Source: DAIQNV01 sp038748775 (GTDB lineage: Bacteria > Planctomycetota > Phycisphaerae > Phycisphaerales > UBA1924). From it: DNA of 64,000 bases. Numbering within the stretch: the first letter of the stretch is position 1; each line of letters opens with the position of its first letter. The stretch is taken from positions 263,926-327,925 of the forward strand of contig JBCDIT010000004.1 of assembly GCA_038748775.1 (NCBI GenBank), in the 5' to 3' direction. A program made the translations under genes and the position numbers. A model generated the notes under the pieces. That model was not told where the DNA came from, did not search any database, and saw only the letters and a program-made list of their open reading frames with translations. This document shows, piece after piece, positions 24,949 to 32,854 of the stretch.

Positions 24949-26727
24949 TCAGAACGGCGCGACCTCGTCGTCGTCGGGACCGCCCCCGTCGCGATGATCG
25001 TCGACGGGGCCGGTCGAAGGCCCTGCTCCGAAGGCGGGTCGCCTCGGAGGCGGGGTCTCGGCGATCGGCGGATCCTCGGGCGCAAAGCTCGCGTCAGACG
25101 GCGCGCCCCAGCCCTGGTCCGCGTGCGGCTGGGGTGGCAGTTGACTCGGCGCCGACGATGCGGAAACGTCGGCGGAATGCCCGTAGCTTCCCCCGCCACC
25201 GCCTCCGGAGCTGTGCCGAAAGTCGTGGTTCTTGAACCTGGTGATCGAGCTGTCCCACGTCAGGTGCACCGTCCCCGTCGGTCCGTTGCGCTGCTTGGCG
25301 ATGATCAGCTCCGCCAGGTTCATTTTCTCCTCGTTGTCCGGGTCGAACTCGGGGTTGTTGGGGTCCCATGTTGGGTCTCCTCGGTGGTAATACGCCTCGC
25401 GGTGCAGCAGCGCCACGACGTCGGCGTCCTGTTCGATCGATCCCGATTCACGCAGGTCGCTCATCCGCGGCCTGTTGTTCTCGCGTTGTTCCGTGCCGCG
25501 GTTGAGCTGCGCGAGGCAGACCACGGCGACGTCGAGCTCGCGGGCCAGTGCCTTGACCTGGCGGCTGATCGAGCTGACTTCGACCTGCCGGCTCTCGGCG
25601 CCGGGTGCGGTCAGGAGCTGGAGGTAGTCGATAAAGATCGCTTTGAGCTCGAACTGGTCGACCATCCGCCTGGCCTTGGCGCGGAGCTGCATGATCGTGA
25701 GCCCGGGTGTGTCATCGACGTACATCGGGAGCTGCGACAGCTGGTGTTTCGCGTCGTCGAGCTTCTGCCAGTCGTTCAGACCGAGATCACCCATCCGGAG
25801 CTTCTGCGCGTCGATCCCGGTGATCGAACTCAGCAAGCGCTGGGCAAGCGACTCACGCGCCATTTCGAGGCTGAAGAACCCCACGCCGACGGACTCCCCG
25901 CCGTCGCTCTTCGGGCTCCAAGGCGTGCGCCCGCCGAATGCGACCTGTTCGGCGAGGTTGAGCGCCATCGCGGTCTTGCCCATCGAGGGCCTCGCGGCGA
26001 GGATCGTCAGTTCGCCCGGCTGCAGTCCGTTGGTCAGCTCGTCGAGGTCAGAGAACGCGGTGCGGAGTCCGTTGATCCCGCCGCCGACCTCGATCTGTTC
26101 GATTCGGTGGAGTTCTGCGTCGAGGATTCGCGCGAGCTTCTCGGGGCCGGACGTCCCGCTCTCTTGGGCGATATCGAAGATCGCCTGCTCGGCCTCGTCG
26201 ACGATCAGCAGCCCGTCCTCAGGCCCGCTCTCGCCGGCGTGAAAGGCACGGTGGATGATGCCTGCCGAGGCGTCGATCAGGCGGCGCAGCTTCGCCTTTG
26301 TGGCAACGATCCGGGCGTAGTGGGCCGCGTGGCGGGCGCTGGGAACCGATTCGGCCAGCTCGACGAGCACCTCCGGCCCGCCCGAACTTTCGAGCAAGCC
26401 CCGGTCTTTGAGTGCCTCGGCGATGAGGAGGGGGTCGCCCGCCTGGTGCGCGTCGTAGACCTCCACGATTGCTCGGAAAATCGCCCCGTTCGCAGAGCTG
26501 TAAAACTGCTCCGCTTTGCTGACGAGCGTCACGACCTCGCCCAGAATGCCCGGGTCGAGCAGGAGCGAGCCGATCAACGAGCGTTCGGCCTCAAGCGAAT
26601 GCGGTGGGAGGCGGTCAAAGAGCTTGGCGAGGCCGGCGGAGGCCGCGGCGCCGGCGAGACGATCGCGCCTCGAGCCGTTGCGAGAAGACGAAGACTCACC
26701 ACCCGATGACGTCGCGTCCGCTTCCAA
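24949..26727 (-). CDS. dnaB: Replicative DNA helicase DnaB with SSB-like C-terminal tail
   Basis: DnaB is the ring helicase that unwinds DNA at the replication fork. The 592-residue protein has the N-terminal collar domain (PPHSLEAERSLIGSLLLDP, about 40-140), the linker, and the RecA-like ATPase with ARPSMGKTA (Walker A, about 245-253), FFSLEM, FIDYLQLL (Walker B region) and QLNRGTEQR...MSDLRESGSIEQDAD. Residues about 506-592 are an 87-residue Gly/Pro/Ser-rich disordered tail that ends GPDDDEVAPF. This closely resembles the acidic C-terminal tip of single-stranded DNA-binding protein (DDDIPF). Such a tail is not part of well-studied DnaB proteins. TTG start at 26727 has GGAGG six bases before it. 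It is divergent from pdxH. Confidence 0.96.
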   Translation of the reverse strand: MEADATSSGGESSSSRNGSRRDRLAGAAASAGLAKLFDRLPPHSLEAERSLIGSLLLDPGILGEVVTLVSKAEQFYSSANGAIFRAIVEVYDAHQAGDPLLIAEALKDRGLLESSGGPEVLVELAESVPSARHAAHYARIVATKAKLRRLIDASAGIIHRAFHAGESGPEDGLLIVDEAEQAIFDIAQESGTSGPEKLARILDAELHRIEQIEVGGGINGLRTAFSDLDELTNGLQPGELTILAARPSMGKTAMALNLAEQVAFGGRTPWSPKSDGGESVGVGFFSLEMARESLAQRLLSSITGIDAQKLRMGDLGLNDWQKLDDAKHQLSQLPMYVDDTPGLTIMQLRAKARRMVDQFELKAIFIDYLQLLTAPGAESRQVEVSSISRQVKALARELDVAVVCLAQLNRGTEQRENNRPRMSDLRESGSIEQDADVVALLHREAYYHRGDPTWDPNNPEFDPDNEEKMNLAELIIAKQRNGPTGTVHLTWDSSITRFKNHDFRHSSGGGGGGSYGHSADVSASSAPSQLPPQPHADQGWGAPSDASFAPEDPPIAETPPPRRPAFGAGPSTGPVDDHRDGGGPDDDEVAPF

Positions 26728-26869
26728 TGCTTCCCTCCAACGGCGCGGCCTTGCACCGGCACAAGAGTGTGCCGCGCCGACGGCGTGCGGTCGTGCGTTG
26801 ACAAGTCATCCACGGTTCGTCCACCGAGTGCGCAGGACCCGAACGGCCTTGCGGCCTTAGCATCTGTGC

Positions 26870-27562
26870 ATGACTGACGACTCTGGGCTTTCTGTGTTGG
26901 ATTCGTTCGAGGGCGAACTTCTCCCAGACCCGCTTCCGGCGGAACCCTTTACCCTGTTCCGGGCATGGTTCGATGGTGCCCTTGACGCCAAGCGGCAGCC
27001 CAATCCCAACGCGATGACGCTGGCGACCGTCGACGCCGACGGGAGGCCGAGCGCTCGCATCGTGTTGTGCAAAGGCATCGATGAGGCCACCGGGAGCGTC
27101 GTGTTCTACACGAACTACCAGAGCCGCAAGGGTCGTGCGCTCGACGCAAACCCCTACGCGACCTTGGTCTTCCACTGGGATTACGCGGACCGGCAGGTGC
27201 GCATCGAGGGACGTGTTGAGAAAGCGACCGCACACGAGAGCGACGCGTACTTCCAGTCTCGCCGGTGGGAGAGCCGGCTCGGCGCGTGGGCGAGCGAGCA
27301 GTCCGAGCCGATCGCGAGCCGCGAGGACTTGCTTGCGCAAGTCACCGAGAAGGCGTTGGATCTCGAACTCGATATGAGCGCGATCGTCGATGGGGGCGGC
27401 GAAGGGCTGGAGATTCCGAGGCCGGCGCACTGGGGCGGGTACCGCGTCGTTGCGGAGCGCGTCGAACTCTGGTGCGGCGGGACAGGTCGGGTGCACGATC
27501 GCGCCGAGTGGAGACGCGCGTCCGAGAGTGGCCCATGGGCAACGACGCGTTTGCAGCCCTAG
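26870..27562 (+). CDS. pdxH: Pyridoxamine 5'-phosphate oxidase
   Basis: PdxH oxidises pyridoxine or pyridoxamine 5'-phosphate to pyridoxal 5'-phosphate with FMN and oxygen, the last step of B6 synthesis and salvage. The 230-residue protein shows PNAMTLATVDADGRPSARIVL, FYTNYQSRKGRAL, FHWDYADRQVRIEG (FMN site), SESDAYFQSRRWESRLGAWAS-like region, the WGGYRV segment and the C-terminal WATTRLQP, which corresponds to the usual W...RL.P end. ATG 26870. Its TAG stop and the stop of the converging fusion gene share the palindrome CTAG. Confidence 0.95.
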   Translation: MTDDSGLSVLDSFEGELLPDPLPAEPFTLFRAWFDGALDAKRQPNPNAMTLATVDADGRPSARIVLCKGIDEATGSVVFYTNYQSRKGRALDANPYATLVFHWDYADRQVRIEGRVEKATAHESDAYFQSRRWESRLGAWASEQSEPIASREDLLAQVTEKALDLELDMSAIVDGGGEGLEIPRPAHWGGYRVVAERVELWCGGTGRVHDRAEWRRASESGPWATTRLQP

Positions 27563-30012
27563 CGCGGCATGAACGCCCTCAACGCGACGGCGACAAGCCT
27601 CGACATAGTGATCGGTTCTGAGCCTTGCTTGGCACGCTTCGCCCCGAGTTCGAACGCGTAACCCCATTGCTTCGCGAGCACGCTGTAGGCCCAGCGCGTC
27701 GAGCGTTTTGGGTCATACAGGTTCGTCGCCTCGCTCGTTGTCCCGTTGAGTTCGATCACGGCGAATCGGCCCGCCCTGAGTTCGTCTTCGCCGGTCGCCC
27801 GGAGATCGAAGCGTCCGAAGTCGTAGGGCTCACCGTTCGGGCCTCGGTACGCCGACGCGACCGCATCGACCGCCGCCTCGAGGTCGGGCGTTCGCAGGTC
27901 TTCGCCGTCGCTGAACATGCAGCCTCGGGAGTGGTTGCCCGCTTCGGTGAGCCGGAGAGACTCGCCGTCGGCGGGCACGCGCGTGTCGAAGTCGTCGCGG
28001 CGCGCGTGCACCGCCATTTGCTTGCGGTATCGAGGGTGCCGCTCGACGAGTTGGCGGAGCGTGCGACGCCCATCTCCGGTGACCTCTGGCAGCGTCTTGC
28101 GGGTGATCGCGAACACGAAGCCTTGCGGGCGTTGCGATGAATCGTCCGTCGGGTCGCCGACGGTCTCGGGCCGGCGGATCCAGAACACGCCGACTTCGAG
28201 GGGACCTGGGTGGAACTTCTGGAGCATCGCCGGGCCGGCGATGGGTGCGAGGGCGCTTTCGAGATCGTCGGGAGATCTTGCGATCGCAACGTCGCGCCCG
28301 CGTTCGCCGGCATCGGGCTTGACGACGATCGGGAAGCCACCGAGTTCGGCGCGCGAGTCGACGAGTTCGCGCGCCTGCACGGCGCGATCCGCCGAAGTCC
28401 CGGCCGGGGCGACTATGGCGTAGGGCAGCACGCTTGGGTGTTTGATCTTGTCGAGCAGCTCCGCTTTGCTCTCTCCTTGGATGCCTTCGTCGGGCGGTAC
28501 GCCCGGGTTGGCGGCCGTCCAGACGAGCAGTGACTTGTGCTGAAGACCGAGGCGCACCAGCGTTGGGACGAGTCCGGCGTAGAGCATCCAAGACGGCCAC
28601 CATTCGTGATGGAGCCACTTCGTAACCCACGCGAGCAGACGCCTGCGACCACTCGGCGTTGGGAGCGTGCGTACGACCCTGAGCAGCAGCGTCGTGAGCG
28701 CGAGCGCGACGACGAATCCGAGGCCCGCCCAGGCGTCGGTGAGGCCTGAGGCCATCGCGGACTGGGCGAGCAGCAAAGCGATGGCGGTCCAGGCGACATC
28801 GGTGATCGCGCGGACCGTGGCGCGTTCGACGCCCGGAGCATCCCACGCGCCGCATGGGGTTAGACGCCGGCCGGCGTACACCGCGGCCGCCGCGACCCCG
28901 AAGTCGAGACTCAGGCTGGCGCAGAGGTACGCGAGGAGGACCGTTGTTGTTTCGGGCCGGAACCTCGCGAACAACGCGCCGATCGGAACGACCAGCCACC
29001 AAGGCCAATCCCGCGCGGACCGAGCGATCGCGTCGAGCGCACCCAGGGCGCCCGTGCGGACACGCACCGGGTCGAGGTCTGCGGTATGGGCGAGCGGTTC
29101 GACCCCCGGCGTGTCGTGCCGCTCAAGAAAGGGCCGGATCAGGCTTGCGCTGACCTCGGGCTGTTGGAAAGGCAAGAAGTGCGAGTGGGGGGTCATCGTG
29201 AGCCGGCTGGTGGGCATCACGTCGTGGTGCCGCTCTGCGGCCCAATCGGAAACGAGGAAGTCGTTGCGGCCGTGGAGTACGTAAGAGGGCGTCTCGAGCG
29301 AACGCATGATCGGTTCGAGCGTGCGTTGGTCGGTGTCCCAGAAGTTGCGGATAAAGGCGACGCGGTTCTCTCGGGGGTAGAGCAGCCCGAAGTGCGGGAT
29401 GAACTCTGGCAGGACGACGAGCGCCGCGTAACCGAGCGCGTACTTGGCGTGCTCGAAGTAGTAGTCGCCCGAGCCTTCGGTCTCTTGCAGGCCGATGGCG
29501 CCGAGCATCGTGATCGAGGCGATGCGATCTGGCGTGCCGGCGATCGTCGCGAGATCCGTCGCGTGGAGCACCACGGCGCCCCCATTCGACCAGCCGACGA
29601 GGTGGGCGCGTTCGATGCCTCGGGCGTCCATGAACGCGAGCACGTAGGCCGCGTAGGCGCGGGCCGAGTAGCTGGGGACCCAGACTTCGGAGTACCCAAA
29701 GCCGGGCATGTCGAGGCTGTAGACGGGGCGGCTGTCCGAGCTGAGTTCCGGTCCGAGGTAGGCGTAGTCGGTCGCTTGCCCGGGGGATCCGTGGATGAGG
29801 ATGACCGGGGGACGCGTGTCGTTCTGATTGCCCCAGGCGAGGGCGGCGAGCGGCATCGGACGGGTGTCTGGCTCCGTGGGCGCGACGTCGGTGAGCGTGT
29901 CGAACGGGGTGGGCAGCCGGTACCACTCTGTGGGCGCGAAAGACTGCACGATCGCCGAACCGGTCAGCAGGACGAGGTAGACCGCGAGCAGGATCCAGCG
30001 GGTGCGGGTCAT
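27559..30012 (-). CDS. Alpha/beta hydrolase - membrane - ATP-grasp fusion protein
   Basis: An 817-residue three-part protein. (1) A membrane anchor (WILLAVYLVLLTGSAIVQ) and an alpha/beta hydrolase with oxyanion-type HGSPG, nucleophile elbow GWSNGG (Ser about 142) and a likely histidine in TPHSHFLP (about 280). (2) About residues 325-450: four or more hydrophobic segments (WWLVVPIGALFARF, TTTVLLAYLCASLSLDFGVA, VAWTAIALLLAQSAMASGL, LGFVVALALTTLLLRVV), forming a membrane block. (3) From about 510 on, an ATP-grasp domain: YAIVAPAGTSADRAVQ, FPIVVKPDAGERGRDVAI (ATP-binding lysine/Gly region), and a metal-type end FAVIELNGTTSEATNLYDP. The nearest known arrangement is an ATP-grasp protein of the D-Ala-D-Ala-ligase/CarB superfamily. 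The ATG at 30012 is chosen; a TTG at 30054 adds 14 residues. Substrate unknown. The next gene upstream is a decarboxylase-like pseudoenzyme on the same strand. Confidence 0.86.
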   Translation of the reverse strand: MTRTRWILLAVYLVLLTGSAIVQSFAPTEWYRLPTPFDTLTDVAPTEPDTRPMPLAALAWGNQNDTRPPVILIHGSPGQATDYAYLGPELSSDSRPVYSLDMPGFGYSEVWVPSYSARAYAAYVLAFMDARGIERAHLVGWSNGGAVVLHATDLATIAGTPDRIASITMLGAIGLQETEGSGDYYFEHAKYALGYAALVVLPEFIPHFGLLYPRENRVAFIRNFWDTDQRTLEPIMRSLETPSYVLHGRNDFLVSDWAAERHHDVMPTSRLTMTPHSHFLPFQQPEVSASLIRPFLERHDTPGVEPLAHTADLDPVRVRTGALGALDAIARSARDWPWWLVVPIGALFARFRPETTTVLLAYLCASLSLDFGVAAAAVYAGRRLTPCGAWDAPGVERATVRAITDVAWTAIALLLAQSAMASGLTDAWAGLGFVVALALTTLLLRVVRTLPTPSGRRRLLAWVTKWLHHEWWPSWMLYAGLVPTLVRLGLQHKSLLVWTAANPGVPPDEGIQGESKAELLDKIKHPSVLPYAIVAPAGTSADRAVQARELVDSRAELGGFPIVVKPDAGERGRDVAIARSPDDLESALAPIAGPAMLQKFHPGPLEVGVFWIRRPETVGDPTDDSSQRPQGFVFAITRKTLPEVTGDGRRTLRQLVERHPRYRKQMAVHARRDDFDTRVPADGESLRLTEAGNHSRGCMFSDGEDLRTPDLEAAVDAVASAYRGPNGEPYDFGRFDLRATGEDELRAGRFAVIELNGTTSEATNLYDPKRSTRWAYSVLAKQWGYAFELGAKRAKQGSEPITMSRLVAVALRAFMPR

Positions 30013-30084
30013 ATGCGGGGAGGTTACGGAATCGGCGGCATCGCTTTCGCGCAACGGAGCTGTCTTCGGCGTCGCGCCCCGTGC

Positions 30085-31500
30085 TCAGCCCCGCGTTGAG
30101 CCCCGGGTGTGGTGCAGGGCATCGGGTTCGGGCCTGATGAGCTCGGCCGCGTTGGCTCTGGGGCGGAGCAGCTTGGCCTGGAAGTTGTCGACCAGCACCT
30201 CGGCCGGCGCGGCATGGTCGGCCAACGGCGCGAGCGCATCGCGTGCGTACGCGCCGGCGTTTGATACCCCGATCACGTGCCCGGGCTCGACCGGGGGCAT
30301 GAGCCGGCCCTCCGCGATGGCATCGCCCGACGCGTAGCTCGGGCCGACGACGTCGGTCCATTGCAGGCCCCTGGTGTCGAGGCGTTCGACGCCCGGCTTG
30401 GGCGGTTCGAGTTCGGGCGGGACGCGCGCCGGCCAGGCGATAACGAGGCCTTCCTTGGGCGGCGGTCGGCGACCGGGGGACAGGCCGGCGTCGGCGATCA
30501 CAACGGCGCGGTCTTCGGTGGGCTTGACATCGCGAACGCCCAACAGAAGGTGCGCCGACGGCGCGGCGATCGCGCGGCCCGGCTCGACGAACAGGCGGCG
30601 CGGGAGTTCATCGTCGCGTTGCTCGGTTTCGGTGAGCTGCTGCGCGATGGGTGCGAGAGCGCTCGCGTAGTCGGTCGGCGGGACCGCGTGCGGTCCCTGG
30701 ACCGCTGGGAAACCCCCGCCGAAGTTCACGAAGTCGACCCGGTGCCCCGCCTCGCCGACACGTCGGGCGGTGTCGGCCAGCCGGCCGGCGGCGGCCGCGA
30801 ACCGGTCGGGCATCACGACGCCCGGCCCGAGGTGCATGTGGAGGCCGGAGAGCTTTACGTGCGGGCGGTTGCTGAACTGTTCGAAAAGTCGCGGGGCGAG
30901 GCTTGGGGGCAGCGCGAACTTGCCGGTGGGGGGCGGGGCGTCGCCCGGGTTTCTCGTCAGATCGACATCGGCTTCGAGTTCCGGGTCGAGCCTGAGCGCG
31001 ACGCGGCAGGAGATGCGGAGCGAGCCGGCGATTTTCGCGATGCGCTCGAGCTCGTCCTCGGATTCGGCCACGAGGCGGCCGACCGGACCCCTGTAATAGG
31101 GCGGACGTCCGTCGACGGTGGCGCCGGCTTGGTAGAGCGGCGAATAGAGCCCGTCGAGGGCAGCGCGGATGTCGTCATCGGACTTGCCAACGCCGGCAAA
31201 GACAACGTCCTGAAACGAGGCGCACGAGAGCCATGCGCGTTCGAGTTCCACACCCGAGGTAGCGGTCATCGCCGCGCCGTCGGCCGCGAGCAGGCGAAGG
31301 CAGCCCATGATCGGGCACGAGCGCAGGGCGAACGTCACGCGCACGCCGATCGGCTCGAACGCGTCGACGAAGGTTCGCATCCCGGCGCGGAGCGCCGCGG
31401 CGGAGTAGACGACCGTCGGCGTGCCGTGGCGATCGGCGATGTCCGCGGCGGGCACGTTTTCGCAGTAGAGCTCGCCTTGTCGGTATGAGAAGTGCTGCAT
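30085..31500 (-). CDS. Diaminopimelate-decarboxylase-like protein lacking the PLP lysine
   Basis: The 471-residue protein follows the LysA layout: start FSYRQGELYCENVPAADIADRHGTPTVVYS, GLHMHLGPGV, FGGGFPAV, VEPGRAIAA and NAGAYARDA. But the catalytic positions are gone. At the PLP-lysine site LysA has a YAxKAN or FAQKAC motif, whereas here it reads FALRSC, with Arg 60 (codon CGC). The later GPxCESGD motif reads GPSYASGD, so the catalytic Cys and Glu are also missing. It is therefore probably not a PLP decarboxylase; it may be a binding or scaffolding relative. Length is full, and no frameshift is visible. It precedes the hydrolase/ATP-grasp gene by 72 bases on the same strand and may be cotranscribed. 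Confidence 0.9.
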   Translation of the reverse strand: MQHFSYRQGELYCENVPAADIADRHGTPTVVYSAAALRAGMRTFVDAFEPIGVRVTFALRSCPIMGCLRLLAADGAAMTATSGVELERAWLSCASFQDVVFAGVGKSDDDIRAALDGLYSPLYQAGATVDGRPPYYRGPVGRLVAESEDELERIAKIAGSLRISCRVALRLDPELEADVDLTRNPGDAPPPTGKFALPPSLAPRLFEQFSNRPHVKLSGLHMHLGPGVVMPDRFAAAAGRLADTARRVGEAGHRVDFVNFGGGFPAVQGPHAVPPTDYASALAPIAQQLTETEQRDDELPRRLFVEPGRAIAAPSAHLLLGVRDVKPTEDRAVVIADAGLSPGRRPPPKEGLVIAWPARVPPELEPPKPGVERLDTRGLQWTDVVGPSYASGDAIAEGRLMPPVEPGHVIGVSNAGAYARDALAPLADHAAPAEVLVDNFQAKLLRPRANAAELIRPEPDALHHTRGSTRG

Positions 31501-31533
31501 CGGGTCCCGTCGTGTGGGCGTTGAGCCCTTGGT

Positions 31534-32736
31534 TTACCCGAGTTGCTGGCTCGTCAGCGTGAGCAGGGGCACCATGATGCTCATGAGAAGGGCCCCAATA
31601 AACAGGAACAGCAGAACAATCAGCAGAGGCTCAAGGGCCGCGAGGAGCCTCGCGGTTAGCGTATCGAGTCGCTCGGACATGTCGTGGCTGAGGTCTTCGA
31701 ACGCGCCGTCGAGATCGCCCGCCCGATCGGCGGCGATGAGCAGCGTCTTCGTCGCCGGCGGGAGCGTCGTCATGCGGTTGAGGAGGGTGCGGAAGACGCC
31801 TCCTTCGATGAGCTTCACGCGCAGTTGGTCGATCTCACGACGAAGCGTCGGGTCGGAGATCGAACCGACGCCCACGCCCAGCGAGTCGGCGAGCGCGACG
31901 CCCGACTTGCTCATCGCGGCCATGACGGCGCAGAACTGGGCGAGCTCTTGGGTGATGAGCACTTCGCTGAGCAAGGGCACGCGGCGCGCGACCCCGCCGA
32001 TGGCCGAAGACACCGCGTTCCTGAGCAGGATCAGCGCGATCAACACCCCGCCCACGGCGGCGAGGATCGGCAGCGTTTGCTCGGTCATGAACCGCCCTAG
32101 AGCGATCACAAACTGCGTGTAGACCGGGAGATCGATGCCCGCGTCTTCGAGCGATCCGCCGATCTTCGGGACGATCACAGTGAGCATCAGCACGCCCGCC
32201 GCGATGCCCACGAAGCTGACGATGGCGGGGTAGATGAGAAGCGTGATCGCCTTGCCCTGGACGGCGAGCTTGCGGCGGATCGTCTTGGCGAGTTGGGCCG
32301 ATGCATCGGCGAGGTCGCCGGTTCGCTCCGCGGCCCGGTAGACCGAGACGGTGACACGGTCGAACCCGCCGGCGGTCGCCGCGGCGTCGGCGAAGCTCGC
32401 ACCCGCGGCGACCCGTTCACGCATTCTGTCGACCCTCGACCGCTGGTTGGGCTTCACAACGGTCGACGCGACTTCGAGCGCTTCGACGAGGGGCACGCCT
32501 CGCGAGACCAACTGCGAGAGTTGCTCGTTGAGGGCCGCTTGGTCGGTGGGCGACATCGCTTGCTCGGGCGCGAGCCATCCCGGGACCGTCCACGATCGGA
32601 GGACCACGAGCTTGTCACGGCGCAGGGCCTCGGCCAGCGCGCGCGGGCTCTTGGCCCTCCGCAGGCCCATCGATCGCGAGCCCCTTGGGGTCGCGGCGAG
32701 GTAGAAGAACGCTTTGGGGTTGGCGGCTCGTGACAC
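31534..32736 (-). CDS. Type II secretion / type IV pilus inner-membrane protein (GspF/PilC family)
   Basis: GspF/PilC proteins form the inner-membrane platform of type II secretion and type IV pili. The 400 residues begin AFFYLAATPRGSRSMGLRRAKSPRALAEALR, as in the family, and contain two T2SF repeats: LNEQLSQLVSRGVPLVEALEV ... YRAAERTGDL and LITQELAQFCAVMAAMSKSGVALADSL ... LLIAADRAGDLDGAF. Three membrane helices are visible (ITLLIYPAIVSFVGIAAGVLMLTVIV, ILAAVGGVLIALILL, LLIVLLFLFIGALLMSIMVPL). GTG 32736 gives the usual length; the longer frame to 33081 runs antisense to tdh. No other secretion genes are in the window. Confidence 0.92.
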   Translation of the reverse strand: MSRAANPKAFFYLAATPRGSRSMGLRRAKSPRALAEALRRDKLVVLRSWTVPGWLAPEQAMSPTDQAALNEQLSQLVSRGVPLVEALEVASTVVKPNQRSRVDRMRERVAAGASFADAAATAGGFDRVTVSVYRAAERTGDLADASAQLAKTIRRKLAVQGKAITLLIYPAIVSFVGIAAGVLMLTVIVPKIGGSLEDAGIDLPVYTQFVIALGRFMTEQTLPILAAVGGVLIALILLRNAVSSAIGGVARRVPLLSEVLITQELAQFCAVMAAMSKSGVALADSLGVGVGSISDPTLRREIDQLRVKLIEGGVFRTLLNRMTTLPPATKTLLIAADRAGDLDGAFEDLSHDMSERLDTLTARLLAALEPLLIVLLFLFIGALLMSIMVPLLTLTSQQLG

Positions 32737-32854
32737 TGGAGGATGGTACTTCGGCGGTTGGACCGGATGAGGACTACCGACAGGCCGGCGATCGGTTCCA
32801 CTCAAACCGAGCGTTGGCGCCATGCCAACGCCGGTCCCACCGTACCATTTCTGT

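Noticed and set aside
24994..26709. 571-residue plus-strand frame opposite dnaB
   Set aside because: It is the antisense of the complete dnaB frame, Arg/Gly-rich and without recognisable motifs.
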